8,652 nt of DNA from Bacilli bacterium (GTDB lineage: Bacteria; Bacillota_I; Bacilli_A; ML615J-28; CAG-698). The stretch is from contig JAQUYJ010000039.1 in NCBI GenBank assembly GCA_028691905.1, positions 1 through 8,652 of the forward strand, in the 5' to 3' direction. Both the position numbers and the translations under genes were made by a program. Shown here piece by piece: positions 1 through 6,377 of the stretch (position 1 is its first letter; the number at the start of each line of letters is the position of its first letter). The notes under the pieces were generated by a model that was not told the DNA's origin, did no database searches, and worked only from the letters and a program-made list of their open reading frames with translations.

Positions 1-528
1 GGTTTGGAAGCGATGATGGATGATTTAACAAATAAAGATTTGCTTGATGAAACATTAATTGTATTGTTCAGTGATCATAAAAACTTCTCAAGTATTGAAA
101 TAACTGAAAAATATACTCCAATCGAATTAGAAAATTCTGTCTATCGCTATGAATTGGACCGGGTTCCTTTTTCCCTGTATCACCCTAGTTTTCCAACTTT
201 AAAAACAACTCTTCCGTTATCGCAATATGACATTTTACCAACTATTTGCGATGTGATGGGAATATCCTTGATAAAGGAATATTATTATGGTCAAAGTGCT
301 TTTCTACATTGGGATGGGTTAAGAGAAGATAAACCAATTATTTTTGGTTATAACCGATGGATGGACAGTAATATGATTGTTTTTGATAAAGAGATTATCT
401 ATTTTAATCCGACTCTGGATGATCCTGATGCCTATTTATTAGAAAAACAAACATTCATTTTTAATACCATTGAGAAATTCCATGCCTTTTTTATAACTGA
501 TTATTTTCGAGAAACTGCTCAATCTTAG
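1..528 (+). CDS. LtaS-type sulfatase-fold membrane enzyme, C-terminal part (5' end outside window)
   Basis: The reading frame is open from base 1 and ends at TAG 526-528, so about 175 C-terminal residues are present and the start lies upstream. The piece resembles the distal part of alkaline-phosphatase/sulfatase-fold enzymes of the lipoteichoic acid synthase or phosphoglycerol transferase group. TLIVLFSDH (Asp-His at 73-78) matches the strand carrying the late metal-binding Asp-His pair. About 30 residues later VPFSLYHPSF is followed by LSQYDILPTICDVMGI, the usual 'DI.PTI.D..GI' segment of this fold. In the family these are extracytoplasmic enzymes anchored by N-terminal membrane helices, which would be upstream. 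The residue after DH is Lys where LtaS proteins usually have an aromatic or Gly, so the substrate may not be lipoteichoic acid. The fold is fairly sure; the substrate is unknown. Confidence 0.78.
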   Translation, partial: GLEAMMDDLTNKDLLDETLIVLFSDHKNFSSIEITEKYTPIELENSVYRYELDRVPFSLYHPSFPTLKTTLPLSQYDILPTICDVMGISLIKEYYYGQSAFLHWDGLREDKPIIFGYNRWMDSNMIVFDKEIIYFNPTLDDPDAYLLEKQTFIFNTIEKFHAFFITDYFRETAQS

Positions 529-542
529 CAGTTTTTCTTTTT
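512..542 (+). terminator. Intrinsic terminator of the sulfatase-fold gene, overlapping its stop
   Basis: A perfect 8-bp stem (AAACTGCT 512-519 with AGCAGTTT 527-534) closes a 7-nt loop and runs into a T-rich tail to 542. The TAG stop at 526-528 lies at the junction of loop and 3' arm, so the hairpin starts inside the coding region. Confidence 0.85.
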
Positions 543-557
543 AAGTTATGAAAAATA

Positions 558-566
558 TGTTATCAT
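558..566 (+). promoter_or_regulatory. Extended -10 promoter for cca
   Basis: TGTTATCAT reads as an extended -10 element (TG-n-TATCAT, one mismatch to TATAAT). No good -35 is visible 16-18 bp upstream, which extended -10 promoters tolerate. Transcription would start near 573, giving a leader of about 53 nt, much longer than the 11-21 nt inferred for most other genes in this window. Confidence 0.55.
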
Positions 567-590
567 ATAAATAGAAACAAATTGTAAAAA

Positions 591-625
591 AAGGAGAAAA
601 AGATTCACTCTTTTAAGTATCCAAA
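591..625 (+). promoter_or_regulatory. Split ribosome-binding site of cca: distant SD, hairpin, possible mini-ORF
   Basis: The only Shine-Dalgarno-like sequence, AAGGAG (591-596), lies 29 nt from the ATG at 626, too far for normal initiation. An in-frame TAA at 614-616 rules out an earlier start. A 6-bp stem (AAAAGA 598-603 with TCTTTT 609-614, loop TTCAC) lies between and would reduce the effective spacing to about 12 nt. Alternatively, an 8-codon frame from ATT 603 ends in TGA 627-629, overlapping the ATG as ATGA, which would allow termination-reinitiation coupling. The GNAT gene has the same arrangement. The layout is visible in the sequence; the function is inferred. Confidence 0.5.
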
Positions 626-1789
626 ATGAAATTGCCAAAAGACATTGATTTTATATTAAAACGTTTCGAAACAGCTCATTATCAAGCTTTTGTTGTGGGA
701 GGAGCAGTTCGTGATTACCTATTAAACAAGAAGCCACTGGATTATGATATTGCTACTAATGCTACCCCAGGAGAAATCAAAACCTTATTTGCAGATAAAA
801 AAACTTTCGATACTGGAATAAAACATGGTACTGTTTCGGTAATGATAAAGAAGAGAAGAATTGAAATTACGACTTTTCGTCAGGAAAATAAATATGAAAA
901 GTATCGTCGTCCAGATCAAGTGGTATTTGTACATGATTTGGAAAAAGATTTATCAAGACGCGATTTTACAATGAATGCAATAGCTTATCATAATCAAATG
1001 CATGACTATTTTAATGGGGTAGAAGATATTAAAAACAAAATTATTCGGTGTGTCGGTGATCCATCTATTCGATTTCAAGAAGATGCACTCCGCATTTTAA
1101 GAGCATTGCGCTTTTCTTGTCAGCTTGGTTTTCAGATTGAAGAACAGACAAAAAAAGCTATTTTTGATCATAAGCAATTATTAATCCATATATCAAAAGA
1201 GCGAATTCTCGATGAATGGACAAAAATGATTCAGCACGATATTTCATATGTTATTCCTGAATATAATTCTGTTCTACAAACAATTATGCCTTCCATTACA
1301 CAAGAAGAACTTCTTTGGTTCGCTCATTTTAATCATCGGTTAAAGGATGATGTTTTAAAAGCTACTGCTTTGGTACTCCGATCAAAAAAGACGAAATTAT
1401 TGGAGAATTTAAATTATCCAAAAAAAATTATAAAACAAGTAAATATTATTCTCAATTATATTGATGTCGCTATTCCTAATCACATTCAGGAAATAAAAAA
1501 AATTCTTATGCATATTCATAAGACGGATTTGTTACGGATAGTTAAAATTCAAAAACTATTGAAGATAAAAACATGTTCCTATTCCATTATAAACAAGATT
1601 CCTGAAGAGAAATATGAATTAAATTATTTGGCTATCACTGGAACAGATTTATTAAAAGCGGGTTTTCCAAGCGGCGATATAATAGCATATACATTACATT
1701 ATTTATTGGAAAAAGTACTCGAAGAAAAAATAGTCAATAAAAAAGAATATTTGATTGGAGAGGCTGTAAAAATAAAAAAGATGCAATGA
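626..1789 (+). CDS. cca: CCA-adding tRNA nucleotidyltransferase (class II)
   Basis: This cytoplasmic enzyme adds or repairs the 3' CCA end of tRNAs using CTP and ATP without a nucleic acid template. The 387-residue length is close to Bacillus Cca (just under 400). The class II nucleotidyltransferase head is intact: VGGAVRD (24-30), catalytic DYD (Asp39 and Asp41), the TGIKHGT flexible-loop region (63-69), RRDFTMNA (111-118), and EDALRILRALRF (152-163), which holds the EDxxR nucleotide-selecting motif (Asp153, Arg156). A helical neck/body/tail region follows with no HD domain. The EDxxR motif and length favour a CCA-adding enzyme; poly(A) polymerase and split CC-adding/A-adding enzymes share the fold and cannot be strictly excluded. 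The start is the first possible one, since an in-frame TAA precedes it, and its SD is unusually distant. The gene is transcribed alone, between two terminators. Confidence 0.93.
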   Translation: MKLPKDIDFILKRFETAHYQAFVVGGAVRDYLLNKKPLDYDIATNATPGEIKTLFADKKTFDTGIKHGTVSVMIKKRRIEITTFRQENKYEKYRRPDQVVFVHDLEKDLSRRDFTMNAIAYHNQMHDYFNGVEDIKNKIIRCVGDPSIRFQEDALRILRALRFSCQLGFQIEEQTKKAIFDHKQLLIHISKERILDEWTKMIQHDISYVIPEYNSVLQTIMPSITQEELLWFAHFNHRLKDDVLKATALVLRSKKTKLLENLNYPKKIIKQVNIILNYIDVAIPNHIQEIKKILMHIHKTDLLRIVKIQKLLKIKTCSYSIINKIPEEKYELNYLAITGTDLLKAGFPSGDIIAYTLHYLLEKVLEEKIVNKKEYLIGEAVKIKKMQ

Positions 1790-1811
1790 TATAAAATCAA
1801 GCATCTTTTTT
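1774..1811 (+). terminator. cca: Strong terminator of cca, embedded in the gene end
   Basis: An 11-bp stem (AAAAAAGATGC 1774-1784 with GCATCTTTTTT 1801-1811) encloses a loop with an inner TGAT/ATCA helix (1787-1790 with 1796-1799). The cca stop TGA (1787-1789) lies in that inner helix, so the 5' arm is coding sequence. A-tract and T-tract flank the GC part symmetrically, so it could also work on the minus strand. Confidence 0.85.
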
Positions 1812-1827
1812 ATAAAGATTGAGGGAA

Positions 1828-1849
1828 ATTGTACTTTGTTTAGTACGAT
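1828..1849. other. Hairpin in the cca-aldehyde dehydrogenase gap
   Basis: ATTGTACT (1828-1835) and AGTACGAT (1842-1849) form an 8-bp stem (one G-U pair on the plus strand) with a TTGTTT loop. It lies in the convergent gap 1790-2018. It is not followed by a clean T-run on either strand, so it is a weak terminator candidate at best. The rest of the gap is AT-rich with no coding sequence I can support. Confidence 0.35.
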
Positions 1850-1900
1850 GATATTTTACGATTATTACCTTAAATAGGGCTTAAATTATACAAATCCAAA

Positions 1901-1946
1901 GAAAAGAGTAGATTAATTGAAGGGTTTTGAAGATTTATCTCTTTTC
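1901..1946. repeat. Inverted repeat, possible minus-strand terminator for the aldehyde dehydrogenase gene
   Basis: GAAAAGAG (1901-1908) and CTCTTTTC (1939-1946) are perfect reverse complements with a 30-nt spacer. Read on the minus strand, the stem is followed by TTTGGATTTG, a loose T-rich tail, so it could end the transcript entering from 2019. The plus-strand side is also T-rich (to 1960). The long loop makes this weak. No better terminator is seen downstream of that gene. Confidence 0.3.
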
Positions 1947-2018
1947 AATCTTTATTTTTACAGAATGTACATCAAAAATGTATATATTGTATTTTGAATT
2001 GAAGATTTTGTTTGAATG

Positions 2019-3380
2019 TTATTTAAAAAACTTTTTAATCAGTTTAGAAGAAAATTTCGAATAAGGTGGATACTTTATTTTTAAATCAAAATGAGTATTT
2101 TTATAATATACACTTTTCAGATGAGAAAAAGTTAGAAAAGAGTGATAGCCATGATAGTGACCATGACCACTTTCTTTTATTCCACCAAAAGGCAGATAAC
2201 TGCCAATTAAGTGGGAAATAGTGTCATTTACACAACCTCCACCAAACTGATTACTGCTAATAACTTGATTTACCCATTTTCGATTATTGGAAAAAAGATA
2301 AAATGCCAATGGATTGGGATTAGAAGATATGATATTTTTTATATCTTCAGCGTTTTTAAATGTAAGGACAGGTAAAATCGGTCCAAATATTTCTTCTTTC
2401 ATTGATATGTTTTCCAGATTGCCTTCGACGATAGTCGGGGCAATTTTTAAATTTTCTGAATTTACTTGTCCCCCATATATAATTTTTTGTTGATTCAACA
2501 GGGTTTCAATACGCTCAAAATGATGTCTGCTGATAATTTTTCCATATTGAGGATTGGATATAAAATGACCTTCATATAATTCATGAAATTGATTATTTAT
2601 TTCTTTCAACAAAGAATCTTTTATATTTTCATGGCATATCAAATAATCAGGTGCAATGCAGGTTTGACCACTGTTGATTAATTTTCCAAAGGCAATCCGT
2701 TTTGCAACTTTTGTAATATTGACACCTTCATCAACGATACAAGGACTTTTTCCTCCTAATTCAAGAGTAACTCGGGCCAGACTTGAACTTGTTCTTGCTA
2801 AAATCTTTCTGCCAACAGCAGCCGAACCTGTGAAAAATACGTGATCAAAATTTTCTGATAATAATTGATCAGCCTGTTCTCTACCTCCTTCAAAAACAGC
2901 AATATATTCGGGAGGAAAATTTTCTTTTATTATTTTCGCAATCACTTTACTTACTTCTTTGGAATGCTGACTTGGTTTCAATAAAACCGTATTACCTGCA
3001 GCAATTGCAGCAACAAGAGGACAAATAGTAAGATTGAAAGGGTAATTCCAAGGGGATATAATCAAAGTTACCCCCAAAGGTGATGGAATACGCGAACTTT
3101 TTCCGGGTAAGTTAACCAAAGGAGTGGGGACGGGGACGGGTTTCATCCATTTTTTCAATTTTCTAATTGCTTCATTCAATTCCTGAAGCGAAAACCATAC
3201 CTCTGTAAGTCGGGATTCAATTTCGGGTTTTCCCAAATCAATGTATAGAGCATCATATAATTCTTTTTCATGATTTACAATACCCTGCTTCAGTTTTTTC
3301 AACATGCTCAATCGAAATGCATAGGGAAAAGTCTGTTCAGACCGAAAGAATTCTTTTTGTTTTAATACTAATTCATTCAT
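2019..3380 (-). CDS. Class 3 aldehyde dehydrogenase (NAD(P)-dependent)
   Basis: The enzyme should oxidise aldehydes to carboxylic acids with NAD(P)+. Its 453 residues fit the ALDH3 family (the B. subtilis YwdH type), shorter than the roughly 490-residue ALDH1/2 class. Motifs in order: SPWNYPF (109-115, Asn112 stabilising the oxyanion), LKPSQHS (134-140), the cofactor loop FFTGSAAVGR (182-191), TLELGGKSP with general base Glu207, NSGQTC with nucleophile Cys241, EEIFGP (329-334), and LPFGGIKESGHGHYHG near the C-terminus. All catalytic residues are present. The tail is basic and has no membrane helix, unlike eukaryotic fatty aldehyde dehydrogenases, so it should be cytosolic. ATG 3380-3378 follows a good SD (GAGGTGA, 3391-3385). 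The gene is divergent from the membrane operon and convergent with cca. The substrate cannot be read from sequence; medium- or long-chain and aromatic aldehydes are usual for the family. Confidence 0.92.
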   Translation of the reverse strand: MNELVLKQKEFFRSEQTFPYAFRLSMLKKLKQGIVNHEKELYDALYIDLGKPEIESRLTEVWFSLQELNEAIRKLKKWMKPVPVPTPLVNLPGKSSRIPSPLGVTLIISPWNYPFNLTICPLVAAIAAGNTVLLKPSQHSKEVSKVIAKIIKENFPPEYIAVFEGGREQADQLLSENFDHVFFTGSAAVGRKILARTSSSLARVTLELGGKSPCIVDEGVNITKVAKRIAFGKLINSGQTCIAPDYLICHENIKDSLLKEINNQFHELYEGHFISNPQYGKIISRHHFERIETLLNQQKIIYGGQVNSENLKIAPTIVEGNLENISMKEEIFGPILPVLTFKNAEDIKNIISSNPNPLAFYLFSNNRKWVNQVISSNQFGGGCVNDTISHLIGSYLPFGGIKESGHGHYHGYHSFLTFSHLKSVYYKNTHFDLKIKYPPYSKFSSKLIKKFFK

Positions 3381-3384
3381 ATAT

Positions 3385-3406
3385 TCACCTCGCTATCATT
3401 ATATCA
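3385..3406 (-). promoter_or_regulatory. Extended -10 promoter and RBS of the aldehyde dehydrogenase gene
   Basis: On the minus strand TGATATAAT (3406-3398) is a perfect extended -10. Only a 4/6 -35 (TTACCA, 3427-3422) is visible. Transcription would start near 3391, the first base of the SD GAGGTGA (3391-3385), giving an 11-nt leader. Confidence 0.7.
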
Positions 3407-3441
3407 TTTTTTTAAAATATATGGTAATTAAACAAAAATTA

Positions 3442-3469
3442 TGTTAAAATAATAACAATTGAAAAAGGG
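3442..3469 (+). promoter_or_regulatory. Extended -10 promoter and RBS of the membrane-protein operon
   Basis: TGTTAAAAT (3442-3450) is an extended -10 with one mismatch. The SD AAGGG (3465-3469) lies 8 nt before ATG 3478. The -10 lies inside an inverted repeat, TGTTA (3442-3446) and TAACA (3453-3457), a possible operator. It is divergent from the aldehyde dehydrogenase promoter, with the two -10 boxes about 40 bp apart. Confidence 0.5.
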
Positions 3470-3477
3470 TATAAATT

Positions 3478-4005
3478 ATGTATTATCAAAAAAATATCAT
3501 AGCAATTATTGCGATTATTCTGTTTTATATATTCGGTGTATTTTTTATATTAATTGACCCCTCCTTAATATTACGAATAACTTTAATGGGAATATCCTTT
3601 TTGTTATTGCTGGTTGCTGCTCTAATTTTCATTTATTTACCTTCTTTTCCCGAAAAAATGAAAAACAGAAAAATAGTAGAAGCGGTTTTCATGATTATTG
3701 TTGCGTTATTGATGATTCTTTTTTACAGCGAAGTAACAAGAATTATATTAGGATTGTATCTTATCGCTGTACCCGTAGCTCATATCATTGAGTACAAAGG
3801 AAAAGACAAATTGCATTTTGATATATTAAAAATTATTATCGGAATTTTATTGATTATCAGTTTTGAACAATTTATTGCGATTGCCATGATTGTGCTCGGG
3901 TGTGGTTTATTAATTGGGGCGACTATGCTTTTATTTCTTCTGTTAAAGAATAGAAAAGAACGAAGCATACCAAATATATTAGTTAAATATTTTATGAAAA
4001 GATAG
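3478..4005 (+). CDS. Six-helix integral membrane protein, possibly DUF308/HdeD-like
   Basis: This 175-residue, very hydrophobic protein has about six predicted membrane segments (near 7-26, 31-54, 66-83, 85-104, 114-129 and 131-156) joined by short charged loops (KMKNRK at 60-65, EYKGKDK at 105-111) and a basic C-terminal tail. The pairing of short helices with glycine-centred turns (RIILGLYLI, MIVLGCGLLIG) recalls DUF308/HdeD-type proteins, a family linked in enterics to acid resistance, but I recognise no diagnostic motif and the assignment is tentative. No signal peptide cleavage site or catalytic motif is visible. It lies 11 nt upstream of cvpA with no terminator between, so the two are probably one transcript and both act in the cytoplasmic membrane. 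The start is ATG 3478 with SD AAGGG 8 nt upstream. Confidence 0.75.
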   Translation: MYYQKNIIAIIAIILFYIFGVFFILIDPSLILRITLMGISFLLLLVAALIFIYLPSFPEKMKNRKIVEAVFMIIVALLMILFYSEVTRIILGLYLIAVPVAHIIEYKGKDKLHFDILKIIIGILLIISFEQFIAIAMIVLGCGLLIGATMLLFLLLKNRKERSIPNILVKYFMKR

Positions 4006-4016
4006 GGGATGTATTT

Positions 4017-4550
4017 ATGTTGGGTATTATTGATATTATCATTATTGGATTAGTTGCTTTGCTGTTTTTGATGGGCCTTGTAAAGGGCTTTGTTAAACAA
4101 TTGAGTTCTATTGGGGCATGGATACTGGCTGCTGTAGTTCCGATAGCCGTGTCAAAACCAGTTAGCACAATGGTTGTCAACATGGGAGCAGAAGATACTT
4201 TTGCAACCAATGCTTTAGTTTTTGTCGGGTTATTTGTTGTGACTTTCGTCATTGTAAAAATTATCGGTCATAGTTTAAGTAAATCAGTTCAAAAAGGTGC
4301 ATTGGGTGGTGTGGATCGCTTAATAGGGGGAGTTTGGGGTATTGCTAAAGCATTACTCATTGTATGTTTGGTATTCATCCTTGTTCAATGGGTTATTACT
4401 CTTCCTTTGATTGGTTCATCCGTCAATACTTTCGTGAGTGAACAATTGGATTTGGCAAACCCGGAATTTGGAATTGCACGCTATTTATATAAAACCAATC
4501 CTTTAAGCATGCTGTTGAAATTACTTACCGACAATTTGCCTTCTTTTTGA
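4017..4550 (+). CDS. cvpA: CvpA family membrane protein
   Basis: The 177-residue protein matches the CvpA (colicin V production) family in length and pattern. It starts with a helix carrying Asp6 and the glycine pattern LMGLVKGFVKQL (18-29). It has a second and third hydrophobic stretch (about 34-50 and 66-84), then the family's most conserved segment, GGVDRLIGGVWGIAKALL (97-114), leading into a fourth helix. CvpA is required for colicin V export in E. coli. Its molecular role in Gram-positive bacteria is unclear; envelope homeostasis is an inference. ATG 4017 is preceded by AGGGG (4004-4008) just after the upstream TAG. An out-of-frame ATG at 4009 is ignored. Second gene of a two-gene operon. 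Confidence 0.88.
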   Translation: MLGIIDIIIIGLVALLFLMGLVKGFVKQLSSIGAWILAAVVPIAVSKPVSTMVVNMGAEDTFATNALVFVGLFVVTFVIVKIIGHSLSKSVQKGALGGVDRLIGGVWGIAKALLIVCLVFILVQWVITLPLIGSSVNTFVSEQLDLANPEFGIARYLYKTNPLSMLLKLLTDNLPSF

Positions 4551-4569
4551 TTTAAAAAGATTTGATTTT
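4542..4569 (+). terminator. cvpA: Weak terminator at the end of cvpA
   Basis: TCTTTTT (4542-4548) and AAAAAGA (4554-4560) form a 7-bp stem with loop GATTT, followed by the T-rich TTTGATTTTC. Only one pair is G-C, so it may leak into the rubrerythrin gene. The stop TGA (4548-4550) straddles stem and loop, and the -35 of the next promoter (4562-4567) lies in the T-tract. Confidence 0.4.
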
Positions 4570-4602
4570 CTTCCCGAATTACGTTATAATATAGGATGGA
4601 GG
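4562..4602 (+). promoter_or_regulatory. rbr: Sigma-A type promoter and RBS of rubrerythrin
   Basis: TTGATT (4562-4567), a 17-bp spacer and TATAAT (4585-4590) make the most canonical promoter in the window. Transcription would start near 4597, one base before the SD GGAGG (4598-4602), which lies 7 nt from the ATG. No PerR palindrome overlaps it. Confidence 0.75.
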
Positions 4603-4609
4603 TAGGATT

Positions 4610-5143
4610 ATGGAATTAAAAGGATCAAAAACAGAACAGAACTTAAAAATCGCTTTTGCTGGTGAATCGGAAGCTAGAAATAAGTATTCTTATTTCGCAG
4701 GTGTTGCTAAAAAAGAAGGTTTTGAACAAATCGCTGCCATCTTTGAAGAAACATCCGGCAATGAAAAAGAACATGCAAAACTATGGTTTAAAGCGCTGGG
4801 TTATTTAGGCAAAACACCGGAAAATTTGGTTAGTGCTGCTGCTGGCGAGCATTATGAATGGACCGAAATGTATCGAGAATTTGCAATAATAGCTGAACAG
4901 GAAGGATTTACCAAAATTGCCGAACAATTTCGGGGAGTATTGGAAATTGAAAAACGTCATGAAGAACGATATTTGGATTTATTGGAAAATGTACGCCAAG
5001 GCAAAGTATTTAAGAGAGAGCAACCGAAAATGTGGATTTGCCGCAATTGTGGTCATGTTCATTACGGAGAAGAAGCTCCAAAAGTTTGCCCGGTTTGCTT
5101 ACATCCGCAATCTTATTTCGAATTATTGGAAAAAAACTACTAG
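4610..5143 (+). CDS. rbr: Rubrerythrin
   Basis: This cytosolic di-iron peroxidase reduces H2O2 to water with electrons from rubredoxin or NADH-linked donors and protects anaerobes from oxidative stress. The 177 residues form the classic fusion of a four-helix ferritin-like domain (about 1-135) and a C-terminal rubredoxin domain (about 140-174). Di-iron ligands are readable: Glu19 in AGESEARNKY, Glu52 and His55 in NEKEHA, Glu80 and Glu83 in GEHYEW, and Glu114 and His117 in EIEKRHEERY. The rubredoxin iron is held by Cys144 and Cys147 (CRNC) and Cys160 and Cys163 (CPVC). All ligands are intact and the order is normal, not the reverse rubrerythrin arrangement. ATG 4610 is set by GGAGG 7 nt upstream. 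It has its own promoter and terminator, so it is probably monocistronic. Confidence 0.97.
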   Translation: MELKGSKTEQNLKIAFAGESEARNKYSYFAGVAKKEGFEQIAAIFEETSGNEKEHAKLWFKALGYLGKTPENLVSAAAGEHYEWTEMYREFAIIAEQEGFTKIAEQFRGVLEIEKRHEERYLDLLENVRQGKVFKREQPKMWICRNCGHVHYGEEAPKVCPVCLHPQSYFELLEKNY

Positions 5144-5146
5144 AAC

Positions 5147-5174
5147 AAAGCATGATTTAGTTCATGCTTTTTTT
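5147..5174 (+). terminator. rbr: Intrinsic terminator of rubrerythrin
   Basis: A perfect 9-bp stem (AAAGCATGA 5147-5155 with TCATGCTTT 5162-5170) with a 6-nt loop is followed by four more Ts. It begins 3 nt after the TAG stop (5141-5143). Confidence 0.92.
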
Positions 5175-5199
5175 AAATAAACATTATTTAGTTTACTAA
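5174..5199. repeat. Two adjacent palindromes at the GNAT gene -35
   Basis: TAAATAA (5174-5180) and TTATTTA (5184-5190) are perfect inverted repeats around ACA. TTAGT (5188-5192) and ACTAA (5195-5199) form a second palindrome around TT, overlapping the -35 hexamer (5192-5197). This could be a repressor operator, but palindromes arise easily in AT-rich DNA. Confidence 0.3.
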
Positions 5200-5220
5200 T
5201 GAACTTTTTTTTGATATAAT
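5192..5220 (+). promoter_or_regulatory. Promoter of the GNAT gene (-35 plus extended -10)
   Basis: TTTACT (5192-5197, 4/6 match to TTGACA), a 17-bp spacer and TGATATAAT (5212-5220) form a good extended -10 promoter. Transcription would start near 5227, on the first base of the SD, giving a leader of about 32 nt. Confidence 0.75.
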
Positions 5221-5226
5221 ATACAA

Positions 5227-5258
5227 AGGAGGAAGCAATAACTGTTGCATACTGAAAA
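5227..5258 (+). promoter_or_regulatory. Split ribosome-binding site of the GNAT gene: distant SD, hairpin, possible mini-ORF
   Basis: The strong SD AGGAGG (5227-5232) lies 26 nt from ATG 5259, and an in-frame TGA at 5253-5255 blocks any earlier start. GCAAT (5235-5239) and GTTGC (5244-5248) can pair around AACT, cutting the effective spacing to about 12 nt. Alternatively, a tiny frame starting at CTG 5242 or TTG 5245 ends at TGA 5260-5262, overlapping the ATG as ATGA. The same arrangement precedes cca. Confidence 0.55.
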
Positions 5259-6377
5259 ATGATTGAAATAAGAGAAGTAAAAACCAAGAAACAATTACGT
5301 CAATTTGTTGAATTTCCAATAAAACTTTATAAAGACTGTCCCTATTATGTCCCTCCCATTGCAGCTGATGAAATGGGAATGTTTAATCCAAAAACAAATC
5401 CTGCGTACGAGTTTTGTAAAACACGTCTATTTTTAGCTTATAAAGATTCCAAATTGGTTGGTCGTATTGCCGGTTTGATTAATTATGCCTATAATAAGAA
5501 AGTAAACAAGGAATTAATTCGATTTACTCGTTACGATGTAATTGATGATATCGAAGTCAGTCGGGCTTTAATTGAAAAAGTAAAAGAATTTGGGAAAGAA
5601 TACGGACTTCGGGCCATGATGGGACCAATTGGGTTTACTGATATCGACAAACAAGGAATGCTGGTCGAAGGATTTGATGAAATGAACCTTTCTATTACCA
5701 TTTATAATTACGAATATTACCATCAGCATTTAGAAACGTTGGGTTTCGTTAAAGATGCGGATTGGGTAGAATATCAAATTGGAATTCCGGAAAAAATGGA
5801 TCCTCGGATTGAAAGAGTATCTGCACTGGTAGAAAAAAGATATGGTTTTCATCGTATCCATATCAAAAAAAATAAAGATCTCTATCCTTACGCTTTGGAA
5901 GCATTTCAAGTTGTTAATGAAGCTTTTGCGAAATTATACGGTGTGGTTCCTCTAACAGATAAAATTATTGAAAAGTCAATAAAAGAGTATGTTCCACTGG
6001 TTAATTTGGATTATGTATTTGTTATAGGTGACAAAGAAGGAAAAGTGATTGGGTTTGGATTAATGCTTCCTTCGATAGCAATGGCCCTAAAAAAATCAAA
6101 TGGTCATTTATTCCCATTTGGTTTGCTAAGGATGTTACATGCACTAAAAACAAGTGATATCCTGGAAATGTACTTTATTGCAGTAAAACCGGAATTTCAA
6201 AATATGGGTGTAAATGCCCTTATCATCAGTGAAGCAATTAAAGCCTGTATGAAAAACAACGCAAAATTTGCCGAAACAGGACCGGAACTTGAAAACAATA
6301 ACAGTGTACAGGATCAATGGAAATCGTTTCAGGCCCGTCAACATCGGCGCAGAAGATGTTATATATTGCCATTTTAA
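5259..6377 (+). CDS. GNAT-type N-acetyltransferase-like protein, about 370-residue double-domain family
   Basis: The 372-residue protein resembles a widespread family annotated only as N-acetyltransferase or hypothetical in Bacillota and Bacteroidota. The N-terminal half (about 1-170) holds FPIKLYKDCPYYVPP (19-33), FLAYKDSKLVGRIAGLIN (58-75, GNAT-like strands), FTRYDVIDD (89-97) and GPIGFTDIDKQGMLVEGFDE (122-141), the hallmark of the family. The C-terminal half carries a second GNAT-like fold with MYFIAVKPEFQNMGVNALI (304-322), where QNMGVNA stands where acetyl-CoA-binding GNATs have Q/RxxGxG/A. It ends in the conserved basic QARQHRRRRCYI (358-369), so it is complete and not frameshifted. Substrate and function are unknown to me. 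It is a single-gene unit with its own promoter, an unusual leader and a strong terminator, next to rubrerythrin and uvsE, which does not define its role. Cytosolic; no signal peptide or membrane helix. Confidence 0.8.
   Translation: MIEIREVKTKKQLRQFVEFPIKLYKDCPYYVPPIAADEMGMFNPKTNPAYEFCKTRLFLAYKDSKLVGRIAGLINYAYNKKVNKELIRFTRYDVIDDIEVSRALIEKVKEFGKEYGLRAMMGPIGFTDIDKQGMLVEGFDEMNLSITIYNYEYYHQHLETLGFVKDADWVEYQIGIPEKMDPRIERVSALVEKRYGFHRIHIKKNKDLYPYALEAFQVVNEAFAKLYGVVPLTDKIIEKSIKEYVPLVNLDYVFVIGDKEGKVIGFGLMLPSIAMALKKSNGHLFPFGLLRMLHALKTSDILEMYFIAVKPEFQNMGVNALIISEAIKACMKNNAKFAETGPELENNNSVQDQWKSFQARQHRRRRCYILPF

Noticed and set aside
1812..2018. Small RNA or riboswitch in the longest gene gap
   Set aside because: Only weak hairpins are present between two convergent genes, and no promoter-like element or recognisable structured RNA was found.
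3992..4252. Minus-strand 86-codon frame inside cvpA
   Set aside because: It mirrors the CvpA coding sequence; no SD and no motif, and the plus-strand frame matches a known family.
4571..4600. PerR box at the rubrerythrin promoter
   Set aside because: TTATAAT at 4584-4590 matches one half of the PerR consensus, but the other half does not match on either side. The half-match is simply the -10 box.
6240..6377. Frameshift at the end of the GNAT gene
   Set aside because: The arginine-rich ending looked suspicious, but QHRRRRCYI is the normal conserved ending of this family and the stop is followed at once by a terminator.
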